From: Ornithinimicrobium sp. CNJ-824
Lineage (GTDB): Bacteria; Actinomycetota; Actinomycetes; Actinomycetales; Dermatophilaceae
DNA: 64,000 nucleotides
Assembly (NCBI RefSeq): GCF_001942405.1
Contig: NZ_MKKA01000011.1
Coordinates: 124,001-188,000, forward strand
Reading direction: 5' to 3'
Shown here: piece after piece, positions 22,437-36,530 of the stretch
Numbering within the stretch: position 1 is the stretch's first letter
Layout of the letters: each line of letters opens with the position of its first letter
Program-made: the position numbers and the translations under genes
Notes under the pieces: generated by a model
Seen by the model: only the letters and a program-made list of their open reading frames with translations
Database searches by the model: none
Told to the model about the DNA's origin: nothing

Positions 22437-25028
22437 TCAGGGCAGCGTGACCAGCCCCAGCTCGGCGGCGCCGGCCAGCTGCCCGTGGCGCGGGAGCACC
22501 CGCACCGTCCAGCCCAGCGCACCGGTGCGCGCCAGCCGCATCCGGCCGTCGAAGCGGTGCCGGCCCTCCTCGTAGGACTGGGTCGGCTCGAGGTCGACGT
22601 ACTCCAGGTCGGTCAGCGTGTCCTCGGCGTTGGCCCGGCCGTAGGCCATCTGGACCCGCACCTGGTGCGGGTCCAGGTCGCCGAGGCCGACGAAGGCGTG
22701 CACCGAGATCTCGTCGCCGATCTGCGGGGCGTCCGAGAGACCGTCGGCGTCGACGTGGTCGATCCGCACCTGCGGCCAGCTGGCGTGCACCTGCTCGACG
22801 TAGGCGGCCAGGTCGCGGGCGCCGGCGAAGTCGTCGGCGGCGGCGGACCAGGCGGCGTGGGCGGCCGGCCAGTAGTACTGCTCGGTGTAGTCCCGCACCA
22901 TCCGGTCGGCCAGGACCTTCGGGCCCAGGGTGGACAGGGTGTGGCTGACCATCTCCAGCCACCGCTGCGGCAGGCCGTCCTCGTCGCGGTCGTAGAAGGT
23001 CGGCACGACCGTCCGCTCGAGCAGCTCGTACAGGGCTGCCGACTCGAGGTCGTCCCGTCGGTCGGGGTCCTCGACGCCGTCGGCGGTGGGGATGGCCCAG
23101 CCGTTCTGGCCGTCGTACCACTCGTCCCACCACCCGTCGAGGATGGACAGGTTGAGCGCGCCGTTGAGGGCGGCCTTCATCCCGGAGGTGCCGCAGGCCT
23201 CGAACGGACGCAGCGGGTTGTTCAGCCACACGTCGCAGCCGGGGTACAGCTGCTGGGCCATGGCGATGTCGTAGTTGGGCAGGTAGAGGATCTTGCCGCG
23301 GACCTCGGGGTCGTCGGTGAAGCGCACCATCTGCTGGATGAGCGCCTTGCCGGTGTCGTCGGCCGGGTGCGACTTGCCCGCGATGAGCAGCTGCACCGGG
23401 CGCTCGGGGTCGTTGAGCAGCTTCTTGAGCCGCTCCGGGTCGCGCAGCATGAGGGTCAGGCGCTTGTACGTCGCGCCGCGCCGGGCGAAGCCGATCGTCA
23501 GCGCGTCGGGGTCGAGGACGTCCTCGGTCCAGCCGAGCTCGGCCTCGGTGACGCCACGGTCGCGCAGGGAGGTCTTCAGCCGGGCCCGGGCGTCGTCGAT
23601 CAGCTGGGCCCGCAGCTCCCGCTTGGTGCGCCAGAACGCGTCGATCGGCACCTCGTGGATGCGGGTGAAGACCGACCGGGCGGCGGTCTCCGGCCCGAGG
23701 TGGGCCTTGGCCAGGTCGTAGAGCTTGCGGTCGACCCAGGTGCCGGCGTGCACCCCGTTGGTGACCGAGCCGATCGGCACCTCGTCCAGGTCGAAGCCCG
23801 GCCACAGCCCGGAGAACATCTCCCGGCTCACCGCGCCGTGCAGGCGGGAGACCCCGTTGACCCGCTGGCCCAGGCGCATGCCCATGACCGCCATGTTGAA
23901 CCTCGAGCGGTCCCCGCCCTCGTAGTCCTCGGCCCCCAGGGCCAGCAGCCGGTCGAGGGGGACGCCGTCGAGCTGGCAGCCGTCCTCGGCGAAGTGGGCC
24001 CGGATGGCGTCCACGTCGAACCGGTCGATGCCGGCCGGCACGGGGGTGTGCGTGGTGAAGACGGTCCCGGCGCGCACCGCCCGCAGCGCCTCGTCGAAGG
24101 TCAGCCCCTCGCGGGAGACCAGCTCGCTGATCCGCTCCACGCCCTGGAACCCGGCGTGGCCCTCGTTGGTGTGGTAGACGGTCGGCTCCGGGGCGCCGGT
24201 GATCCGGGAGTAGGCGCGCAACGCCCGCACCCCGCCGATGCCCAGCAGCATCTCCTGCTCCAGCCGCTGGTCGCCGCCGCCGCCGTAGAGGCGGTTGGTG
24301 ACCTCGCGCCGGGCGGCGTCGTTGGTCTCCACGTCCGAGTCGAGCAGCAGGAGCGGCACCCGCCCGACCTGCGCACGCCATACCCGCGCGTCCAGGTGGC
24401 CGCCCTGCGGCATCGCCAGCCGCACGACGACGGGGGTGCCGTCCTCCTCGCGCAGCAGCGACAGCGGCAGGTCGTCGGGGTCGAGGACGGGGTAGGACTC
24501 CTGCTGCCAGCCCTCGGCGTTGAACCGCTGGGCGAAGTAGCCGGAGGTGTAGAACAGCCCCACGCCCACGATCGGGATGCCCTGGTCGCTGGCCGCCTTG
24601 AGGTGGTCGCCGGCCAGGATCCCCAGGCCGCCGGAGTACTGCGGCAGCACCGAGGTGATCCCGAACTCCGGGGAGAAGTAGGCGATCGACCGCAGCTCGC
24701 GGTCCCCGTGCTCGGCGGTGCGGCCCGCGCCCTCCTGCTGGTACCACCGGGGCTTGGTCAGGTAGCGCTCCAGGTCCGCCGCGGCCTCGTGCACCCGGGT
24801 GACGAACGACTCGTCGGCCGCCAGCCGGTCCATGTCCGCGGTCCGCAGCGAGGAGAGCACCGCCACCGGGTCGTGCCCGCTGGCCTGCCACAGCTCGGGG
24901 TCGATGCTGGCGAAGATGTCGCGGGTCGGGGGGTGCCAGGACCAGCGCAGGTTGAGCGCCAGGTCGTGGAGCGGGGCAAGGGTCTGCGGGAGGACGGTGC
25001 GTACGTGCAGCCGACGGATAGCCTTCAC
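22437..25028 (-). CDS. glgP: Glycogen/alpha-glucan phosphorylase
   Basis: 863-aa phosphorylase releasing glucose 1-phosphate from glucan ends; 863 aa is also the length I recall for the mycobacterial homologue. N-terminal DUF3417-type domain (RRLHVRTVLPQTLAPL, LNLRWSWHPPTRDIF). FRPEFGI-like SPEFGITSVLPQYSGGLGILAGD, then the PLP-lysine block FEACGTSGMKAALNGALNLSI. The GTG at 25028 (VKAIRRLHV) is the family start; an in-frame ATG at 25058 would add ten residues. Divergent from glgE across a 135-nt gap, so synthesis and breakdown genes may be co-regulated. Confidence 0.95.
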   Translation of the reverse strand: MKAIRRLHVRTVLPQTLAPLHDLALNLRWSWHPPTRDIFASIDPELWQASGHDPVAVLSSLRTADMDRLAADESFVTRVHEAAADLERYLTKPRWYQQEGAGRTAEHGDRELRSIAYFSPEFGITSVLPQYSGGLGILAGDHLKAASDQGIPIVGVGLFYTSGYFAQRFNAEGWQQESYPVLDPDDLPLSLLREEDGTPVVVRLAMPQGGHLDARVWRAQVGRVPLLLLDSDVETNDAARREVTNRLYGGGGDQRLEQEMLLGIGGVRALRAYSRITGAPEPTVYHTNEGHAGFQGVERISELVSREGLTFDEALRAVRAGTVFTTHTPVPAGIDRFDVDAIRAHFAEDGCQLDGVPLDRLLALGAEDYEGGDRSRFNMAVMGMRLGQRVNGVSRLHGAVSREMFSGLWPGFDLDEVPIGSVTNGVHAGTWVDRKLYDLAKAHLGPETAARSVFTRIHEVPIDAFWRTKRELRAQLIDDARARLKTSLRDRGVTEAELGWTEDVLDPDALTIGFARRGATYKRLTLMLRDPERLKKLLNDPERPVQLLIAGKSHPADDTGKALIQQMVRFTDDPEVRGKILYLPNYDIAMAQQLYPGCDVWLNNPLRPFEACGTSGMKAALNGALNLSILDGWWDEWYDGQNGWAIPTADGVEDPDRRDDLESAALYELLERTVVPTFYDRDEDGLPQRWLEMVSHTLSTLGPKVLADRMVRDYTEQYYWPAAHAAWSAAADDFAGARDLAAYVEQVHASWPQVRIDHVDADGLSDAPQIGDEISVHAFVGLGDLDPHQVRVQMAYGRANAEDTLTDLEYVDLEPTQSYEEGRHRFDGRMRLARTGALGWTVRVLPRHGQLAGAAELGLVTLP

Positions 25029-25163
25029 ACCGGTCGAGGATAGGGGACGGGGCTGCAACTTCTTGCACCGTGCTGGTGACGGCCTCGACGGACGGGCCGG
25101 GCGGCGGCGCGAGCGCCGACCTCAGGGTGACCGGCCCACCCGATCCCCGGTAGCGTGAGGCGC
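25029..25163. promoter_or_regulatory. Divergent intergenic region between glgP and glgE
   Basis: 135 nt between two divergent starts, the only regulatory space for both the glgP gene and the glgE-treS-mak/glgB-pgm unit. It contains the only lower-GC patch nearby (GCAACTTCTTGCACC around 25054-25068, with a short dyad GCAA-CTTC-TTGC). No clear sigma-70 boxes were recognised. Confidence 0.4.
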
Positions 25164-27241
25164 GTGACCGAGGACTCGACCACGCCCCCCGCCCAGCCCG
25201 ACGCGACCCGATCGACCGATCCGTCCTGGCCCTCTTCGGCCAGCAGCCGGTCGGCCGCATCCCCGTCCTGGACGTCGAGCCCGTGGTCGACGCCGGCCGC
25301 CGGCCGACCCGCTCGGTGGTGGGTGAGCTGTTCCCCCTGTCCGCCACCGTGCTGCGCGAGGGCCACGACGCCGTCAACGCCACCGCCGTCCTCGTCGACC
25401 CCGACGACCGGGAGCACCACGTGCCGATGGTGCAGACCAACCCCGGTCTGTCGCACTGGGAGACGGTCGTGCACGCGGACCAGGAGGGGGTGTGGAGCTT
25501 CCGCGTGGAGGGGTGGTCCGACCCCTACGGGACCTGGGTGCACGACGGGACGATCAAGGTCGAGGCCGGCGTCGACGTCGAGCTGATGCTCGAGGAGGGG
25601 GCCCGGGTGCTCGAGCGGGCCCTCGACGAGGTCGACCGGCCCCAGGAGGACGCCGACCTGCTCGACCGCGCCATCGGCACGCTGCGGTCCAGCTCGCTCG
25701 ACCCCGCCCGACGGCTGGCCGCCGGCACCGACGAGCAGGTGCAGGAGGTGCTCCGGCGCGCCCCGCTGCGCGACTACGTCAGCGCCAGCCCGAGCTACAC
25801 CTGGTGGGTCGAGCGCCCCCTGGCGCTGACCGGGGCGTGGTACGAGATCTTCCCGCGCTCCGAGGGGGCCACCCAGGACCCGCGGACCGGGCTGTGGACC
25901 ACCGGCACCTTCGAGACCGCCGCCCGCCGGCTGCCGGCCATCGCCGAGATGGGCTTCGACGTGGTCTACCTCACGCCGGTGCACCCCATCGGGTCCACCA
26001 ACCGCAAGGGCCGCAACAACAGCCTGACGGCCGAGGAGCACGACCCGGGCTCCCCCTACGCCATCGGCGCCGCCGAGGGTGGGCACGACGCCATCCACCC
26101 CGACCTGGGGGACTTCGAGGACTTCGACGCCTTCGTCGAGGCCGCCCGGGAGCAGGGCCTGCAGGTCGCCCTCGACCTGGCGCTGCAGGCCTCCCCGGAC
26201 CATCCGTGGGCGAGCGAGCACCCGGAGTTCTTCACCACCCGGGCCGACGGGACGATCGCCTACGCGGAGAACCCGCCGAAGAAGTACCAGGACATCTACC
26301 CGCTCAACTTCGACAACGCCCCCGCGACGATCTACGCCGAGGTCCGGCGGGTCGTTCAGGTGTGGATCGACCACGGCGTGAAGATCTTCCGGGTGGACAA
26401 CCCGCACACCAAGCCGGTGGAGTTCTGGCAGTGGCTGATCGCCGACGTGGCGGTGGACCACCCGGAGGTCATCTGGCTGGCCGAGGCCTTCACCAAGCCC
26501 CGGATGATGCAGATCCTGGCCAAGGTCGGGTTCCAGCAGTCCTACACCTACTACGCCTGGCGCAACACGGCCGCCGAGCTGCGGGAGTACGTCACCGAGC
26601 TGGCGACCGAGACGGCGCCCTACATGCGGCCCTCGTTCTGGCCGACGACGCACGACATCCTCACCCCCTACATGCAGACGGGCGGGGCGACGGCCCACCT
26701 GGTCCGCTCGGCGCTGGCGGCCACCCTGGTGCCCACCTACGGCATCTACGCCGGGTTCGAGCACGTCGAGGACCGGCCGCGGCCGGGGGCCGAGGAGCAC
26801 CTGGACAACGAGAAGTACGAGTTCAAGGACCGTCGCTGGGGCGAGGACGTCCCGGGGCGCACGGACCTCACCGGGTGGCTCACCACGCTCAACCGGATCC
26901 GCCGGGAGCACCCGTCGCTGCACTGGTTGCGCAACATCACCTTCCACGGCGCCGACGACGAGAACGTCCTCGCCTTCTCCAAGCACGGCGGCGGGGCCGC
27001 CGACGGCTCGGCGCAGGACACCGTGCTCGTCGTGGCCAACCTCGACCCGCACAACGTCCGGGGCACCCGGCTGCACCTGGACCTGCCGGCGCTCGGACTG
27101 GGCCTGGGCTGGGGGCGTACGTTCACCGCCCACGACCTGGTCACCGACCAGCGCTGGACCTGGGACTCCGAGCCGTGGGTGGTGCTGGGCCCCGGCTACG
27201 GCCACGAGCCGGTGCACATCATCCACGTGACGACGGACTGA
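25164..27241 (+). CDS. glgE: Alpha-1,4-glucan:maltose-1-phosphate maltosyltransferase (5' end frameshifted)
   Basis: GH13 subfamily-3 enzyme that extends linear alpha-1,4-glucan with maltose from maltose 1-phosphate. The intact frame (25283-27241, 652 aa) has the N-domain (SVVGELFPLSATVLREGHD), GAWYEIFPRSEG, TPVHPIGSTNRKGRNNSL, nucleophile Asp in KIFRVDNPHTKPVEFW, acid Glu in VIWLAEAFTKPRMM and the third Asp in WPTTHDILTPYM. The conserved N-terminus VLALFGQQPVGRIPVLDVEPVV lies in the same frame just upstream but has no start codon; the GTG at 25164 is in another frame, so a single-base deletion between about 25195 and 25225 is likely. Start of the GlgE-pathway operon; treS follows after 9 nt. 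Confidence 0.92.
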
Positions 27242-27250
27242 GGACACCTC

Positions 27251-29007
<1,757 letters not shown>

Positions 29008-29008
<1 letters not shown>

Positions 29009-32000
29009 TGGCCACCCTGTCCCCCGACTTCGACGACTTCCTCCCCGGGTGGATCGCCACCCAGCGCTGGTACCGCGGCACCGGCCGCACCCCGCTGCTG
29101 CGCCGCATCGGGGGCATCCGGTGGGAGGACCCGCTCGGCGAGGTCGGGCTCGAGGACCACCTCCTGGTCGACGAGTCGGGTCCCGAGCCGGTCGTCTACC
29201 AGGTCCCGCTGTCCTACCGGGCCGAGCCGGTGGCCTTCCTGGCCCACGCCCTCGTGGCCACCGCGGAGCACGCCGAGCTGGGCACCCGCTACGTCTACGA
29301 CGCCGCCCACGACCCCGTCTTCGCCCAGACGCTGCTCCAGCACGTCTGGTCGGAGCACGACGTGCCCTCCGCGCGGGCCCGACGGCTCGTCGCCGGCGGG
29401 ACCGCCTCGACCCTGCGCGCCAGCCGGGTGCTGACCGGTGAGCAGTCCAACACCTCGATCGTCGTCGACCCGCACGAGGGCCGTCGCCCCGTGCTGGTCA
29501 AGCTCTTCCGCGTGCTCCAGGCCGGGGAGAACCCCGACGTGACGGTGTGCGCCGCCGTCGCCCGGACCGGCGACCGCACCGTCCCGGGGCCGCTGGGCTA
29601 CGTCGAGGGTCGCTGGAACGACACCGACGGGCAGGAGGTCAGCGGCCACCTGGCCGTGGCCTCGGAGTTCATCGCCGGAGGGCGGGACGGGTGGGAGCTC
29701 GCGCTGGCCGCCGCCCGCTCGGGGGAGGACCTGTCCACCCCCGCGCATGAGCTGGGCGAGGCGACCGCCCGGGTGCACACCGCGCTCGCGGCGGCGTTCG
29801 GCACCGAGGACGCCGAGGCGCAGCGGGAGACGCTGGTCGCGCGCCTGCGGCAGCGGGCCCGGACCGCCTTCGCCGAGGTGGACGAGCTGGCCGTCCACCG
29901 CGAGGACGTGGACCGGACCTACGACGCGCTGGCGGACGTCCCGCTGCCGCCGCTGCAGCGCATCCACGGCGACCTCCACCTCGGCCAGGTGCTCCACGTC
30001 CCCGGGCGCGGCTGGGTGCTGCTCGACTTCGAGGGTGAGCCGCTGCGACCCATGGCCGAGCGCACCGCCCCCGACCTGGCCCTGCGCGACGTGGCCGGGA
30101 TGCTCCGCAGCATCGACTACGCCGCCGCGACCGTCGACCAGGAGGGCGTCGACGCCACCGGCTGGGCCCAGGAGGCCCGCGCCGCCTACCTCCAGGGGTA
30201 TGCCGCCGCCGCGGACGTCGACCTCGACGACCCCCAGGTGCGCACGCTGCTCGACGCCCTCGAGCTGGACAAGGCGCTCTACGAGGTCGTGTACGAGGCC
30301 CGCAACCGGCCCTCCTGGGTGCCGATCCCGGTCGAGGCGGTCCAGCGGCTGGTCTCCGGCGGTCGGGCCGGCCGGCACGAGGCTCCGACCGGCCCGGTGG
30401 CGGCGGCCGACGGTGGCGACGGGAGCTCCGACGAGCGTCCGGGCCGCCACCGCGCGGACCAGGGTCCCTCGGCCGCCGACTTCGGCGTGGCCGGGACGTC
30501 CGCCGAGGACGGTGCCGCGTCGCTGACCGAGGAGTCCGGCGAGGTGCGCAGCGTCGCGCTCCCGGAGGAGTATGCCGCCACCCCCGGTCCCGGCGAGCCC
30601 GACCCGGCCGCCGGCGGGGGGTCGGACGACCGGCCCGAGGACCTCCTCGAGGACGCCGGAGACCTCTCCCCGCTCTACGCAGGGGCCGGAGCGGGCGCCG
30701 ACCAGGACGCGACCGCCGAGGGCGACGAGCAGGCCTCCCCGCACGTGCCCGCCAGCGGCGGCCGTCCGCATGCCCCCGTCCCTCCGCCGGAGGAGATGGT
30801 GGACGCCTTCCGCCCGACCCCGGCGGGGTCCCGGCCCGCCAGCGGCGGGCTTGCCCACGCCCCGGTGCCTCCGCCCGCCGGCATGACCATCACGACGGAC
30901 CTGCCCGCCGGGCCCCGCCAGGGCGGCGAGGAGCCACCGCCGTCCGTGGACGTCGCGCAGCCGGCGGCCGCCCGGGAGTACCCGCCGGCCAGCGGCACCG
31001 CGCCCCGGTCCGCCGAGGGGGTCCTGCTGGATCCCGTGGTCAGCCACCGGCAGGCCTGGGAGGAGGCCAGCAGCTCCCCCGCGGTCGTGACCGGCCGGGT
31101 CGTGCGGGACGACGGTCCCGCCGGAGGGGCCGGGGTCCCCGGGGCCGGCGCCGCCGCGGACGCCCCCGGGACGGTGCGGCGCACCCCCCTGCCGCCGCCG
31201 CAGGAGCCGCCGGCACCGCATACCCGTCCCCTCGACCTGGACGAGGCCACGGACGTCGTGCACGGCCTGCACCGCAGTCCCCACCACGTCCTGGGTCCCC
31301 ACGCCCACGAGGGCCACGTCACCGTGCGCACGCTGCGTCCCGGGGCCCAGGCGGTCTCGGTGCTCCTCGCCGACGGCCGGGAGCTGCCGATGACCCACGA
31401 GACCGGCGGCATCTGGGCGGCGGTGGTCCAGCAGGAGCAGGTCCCGGCCTACCGGCTGGCGGTCACCCGGGAGGGCGAGCGCCGGATCGTCGACGAGTCC
31501 TACCGGCACGCGCCCATGCTCGGCGAGACCGACCTGCACCTGCTCGGCGAGGGCCGGCACGAGGAGCTGTGGCGGGTGCTCGGCTCGCACGTGGTCACCC
31601 GGCGCGACGAGATGGGCGAGGTCACCGGCACCCACTTCGCCGTCTGGGCCCCCAACGCGCTGGCCGTGCACGTCGTCGGGGACTTCAACGGCTGGGACGG
31701 CAGCACCCACGCGCTGCGCGTCCACGAGGACGTCGGCGTCTGGGAGCTCTTCGTGCCCGGCGTGGGCGCGGGTGCCCACTACAAGTACGACATCACCGGC
31801 CCCGACGGCACCCGTCGGGCCAAGGCCGACCCGATGGCCCGCGCGACCGAGGTGCCGCCCTTCAACGACTCGGTCGTCACCGTCTCCACCCACCGGTGGA
31901 ACGACGACGCCTGGATGGAGCGCCGCGCCCGGGAGGACATCCACCTGGGCCCGATGAGCATCTACGAGGTGCACCTGGGGTCCTGGCGGCAGGGGCTGAG

Positions 32001-33756
32001 CTACGAGCAGCTCGCCGACCAGCTCGTCCCCTACGTCAGCGAGATGGGCTTCACCCACGTCGAGCTGATGCCGGTCATGCAGCACCCCTACGGTCCCTCG
32101 TGGGGCTACCACGTCACCGGCTACTTCGCGGCGGACAGCCGGTTCGGTCACGAGGACGGCCTGCGCCACCTCATCGACCGGCTCCACCAGGTCGGGGTCG
32201 GGGTCATCCTCGACTGGGTGCCCGGGCACTTCGCCACCGACCCGTGGGCGCTGGCCCGTTTCGACGGGACGCCGATCTACGAGCACCCGGACCCCCGCAA
32301 GGGCTGGCACCCGGAGTGGGGCTCCTACATCTTCGACTACGGGCGCCCCCAGGTGCGCAACTTCCTCGTCGCCAACGCCTGCTACTGGCTCGAGGAGTTC
32401 CACGCCGACGGCCTGCGGGTCGACGGCGTCGCCTCGATGCTCTACCTGGACTACTCCCGGGAGGGCGACCAGTGGATCCCCAACCGCTACGGCGGCCGGG
32501 AGAACCTCGAGGCGGTAGAGCTGCTGCAGGAGACCAACGCCACCGCCTACCGCCGAAACCCCGGCGTCGTGATGATCGCCGAGGAGTCCACCTCCTGGCC
32601 CGGGGTCACCGCGTCGACCGAGGAGGGCGGCCTGGGCTTCGGCTTCAAGTGGAACATGGGGTGGATGCACGACACCCTCGGCTACCTGGCCGAGCTGCCC
32701 TACGCCCGGGCGCACCACCACCATGCGCTGACGTTCTCGCTCGTCTACGCCTACAGCGAGAAGTACATCCTGCCGATCAGCCACGACGAGGTCGTGCACG
32801 GCAAGGGGTCGCTGCTGCGCAAGATGGCCGGCGACTCCTGGCAGAAGTTCGCCACCACCCGGGCCTTCCTGGCCTACCAGTGGAGCCACCCGGGCAAGCA
32901 GCTGCTCTTCATGGGCAGCGAGTTCGCCCAGGACCGGGAGTGGGCCGACGGGGGCACCCTGTCGTGGGAGCTCACCGAGCGGCCCGACCACGGCGGTGTG
33001 CAGCGGCTCGTGCGCGACCTGAACCGGCTCTACGACGAGCTGCCGGCCCTGTGGCAGATCGACCACCACGAGGACGGCTTCGCCTGGCTGGACGCCAACG
33101 ACGCCCACCGCAACCTCTACTCCTACCTGCGGTGGGGCAACGAGGGACCGGACGGGCTGCGGCCGGTCGTGGCCGTGGTCGTGAACTTCAGCGGGGTGCC
33201 CCAGCACCAGGTGCACGTCGGCCTGCCCTACGGCGGCCGGTGGCGCGAGGTGCTCAACACCGACGCCGAGGTCTACGGCGGGTCCGGCCAGGGCAACATG
33301 GGTGCCGTCCAGGCCTACGACGAGCCGCACCAGCGCCAGCCGTGGTCGGCCCTGGTCACGGTGCCGCCGATGGGTGCGATCTGGCTGGTGCCCGACCCGG
33401 TCGAGGCCGAGGAGGAGCCGCCCGCCCAGATCGAGCAGGCCGACGAGGAGCCGCCCGCCACGGCCGCGGTCTCGGAGGTGTCCGGCCTCGAGGCGGTCGA
33501 GGACGGCTCACGGACCACCGACGAGCCGATCCCCACGGCCACCACGGACACCGGGACCCCGGGCGCCGTGGACGACGGGACGACCGACGCCCCGGCAGCG
33601 GAGCCGGACGGGGACGACGCGACGCCGGACACCCGGCTCCGGGAGCCCGTGGACCCGGGCTACCCCGGGGAGGTCCCCGACACCGACACCGCCGACGACG
33701 CCGACGCCGACGCCGACGCCGACGGCACGGCATACCCCGACACCCGGCAGAGCTGA
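29008..33756 (+). CDS. Maltokinase-glycogen branching enzyme fusion (Mak-GlgB)
   Basis: One uninterrupted 1582-codon frame. Residues 1-450: maltokinase (Pep2/Mak), N-terminal cap FLPGWIATQRWYRG, catalytic RIHGDLHLGQVL (His320, Asp322) and VLLDFEGEP. Residues about 450-740: disordered linker rich in Pro, Ala, Gly and acidic residues, with a duplicated PASGG-HAPVPPP element. Residues about 740-1465: complete GlgB with two CBM48-type modules (HHVLGPHAHEG; FAVWAPNALAVHVVGDFNGW) and GH13 barrel, nucleophile Asp1139 (LRVDGVASMLYLDYSR), acid Glu1192 (VMIAEESTSW), Asp1260 (ILPISHDEVVHGKGSL). Residues 1466-1582: acidic tail. ATG 29008 follows GAGGAGG with 7 nt spacing. No stop or frame change separates the two enzymes, and codon periodicity looks continuous through the linker. 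Confidence 0.93.
30748..30885 (+). repeat. Duplicated PASGG-HAPVPPP element in the Mak-GlgB linker
   Basis: Two copies of a 17-residue element start at codons 581 and 610: PASGGRPHAPVPPPEEM and PASGGLAHAPVPPPAGM, separated by 12 residues. The DNA copies differ at several third positions, so it is an old duplication rather than a recent slippage. Confidence 0.75.
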
Positions 33757-33768
33757 GGAGCGAGCACG

Positions 33769-35420
<1,652 letters not shown>

Positions 35421-35427
35421 GCGTCGG

Positions 35428-36461
35428 TCAGAACAGGGCGCTCATCAGGGCGCTGCGCGCCTTGCCGACCCGCGGGTCGGAGCTGCCGACGACGTCGAAC
35501 AGGCCCAGCAGGTGGGTCCGCACGCGGTCGCGGTCCTCCCCCGTGGTGGCCCGCACGAGGTCCACGAGGCGGACGAAGGCGTCCTCCACGTGCCCGCCCA
35601 CGACGTCCAGGTCGGCGGCGTCCAGCTGAGCCTGCACGTCGGTGGGCCGGTCGGCCGCGGCCTGGCGCACGGCGGTCAGGTCCATCCGGCTGGTGCGTTC
35701 CAGCAGCTGCACCTGGGCCAGGCCGAGACGGGCCTGCTCGTCGCCCGCGTCCTCCCGGAGAGCCTGCTCGTAGGCCTGCTGGGCCGCCGTCCAGTCCCCG
35801 CGCTCGACGGCGTCGTAGGCCGCCTGGTGCAGCGGGGGCAGCTCGGCCTCCGCGTCCTCGTCCGCCTCCCCGCCCGCTGCGTCGGCGTCGGCCAGCTCGA
35901 CCCGCCCGGTGACCCCGTTCGTCACCGCCGCCTGCAGGAACTGGTCGAGCAGCTGGTCGACCTGGCTCATCGGCTGCACGCCCAGGTAGAAGGGCATCGG
36001 CTGGCCGCCCACGAGGCCGATCACCACGGCAGCGCGGTGACCTGCCCGAAGGTCTGCTGCAGCACGGGGGTGAGGGCCTGCATGACCCCGGGGGCGGCCG
36101 CCAGGTCGACGCCGACGACCTGGAAGCGTCCCTCCTTGTCCCGGGCTGCCTGGGCCAGCTCGCGCAGGTGCTGCACCGACTCGGGCACCTGCGGGGTCCA
36201 CAGCACCAGCACCAGGGGGGTGGTCAGGCTGGCGTTGACGACCGCCTCGAAGCTGGCGTCGTCGGCGTGCACGAGCGCCCCGCTGCGCCCGGGGACGCCG
36301 TCACCGGCCTGACCGGTGCCGCCGCCGGCCGGCGCCGACGCCGCCTGAGCCGCAGCACCGGGGGCGGACGCGGGGGCGCCGGGCCGGCCGTTCCCGCCGC
36401 CGAGGCGGGACAGGTCGACGGCACCCCTCAGGGCAGCGGCGGAGAAGGGCTGCTGGGACAT
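35428..36461 (-). CDS. Thioredoxin-fold/TPR co-chaperone, CnoX (YbbN) family (frameshifted)
   Basis: N-terminal thioredoxin-like domain without a CxxC: VVNASLTTPLVLVLWTPQVPESVQHL is the beta-strand where the redox motif would be. C-terminal TPR part: YDAVERGDWTAAQQAYEQALREDAGDEQARLGLAQ. CnoX proteins are holdases working with DnaK/GroEL under oxidative stress; actinobacterial ones lack the cysteines. The frame breaks at 36024-36029, where CCGGTGGTG appears as CCGTGGTG; repaired length 344 aa, ending VGKARSALMSALF. The first 60 residues are a low-complexity Ala/Gly/Pro stretch. Convergent with pgm (7-nt gap). Confidence 0.88.
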
Positions 36462-36530
36462 GGAGGCTCCTCGTACGACGGTGGTGCGGGTCGGGTGCTG
36501 GCTCCCCAGGGTATGCGGTGCCCGCGCCGG

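Noticed and set aside
33690-33722. Tandem GACGCC hexamers encoding Asp-Ala repeats in the Mak-GlgB tail
   Set aside because: Six-base units keep the frame, the tract is short (about four units) and acidic low-complexity tails are common; no reason to call it a phase-variable switch.
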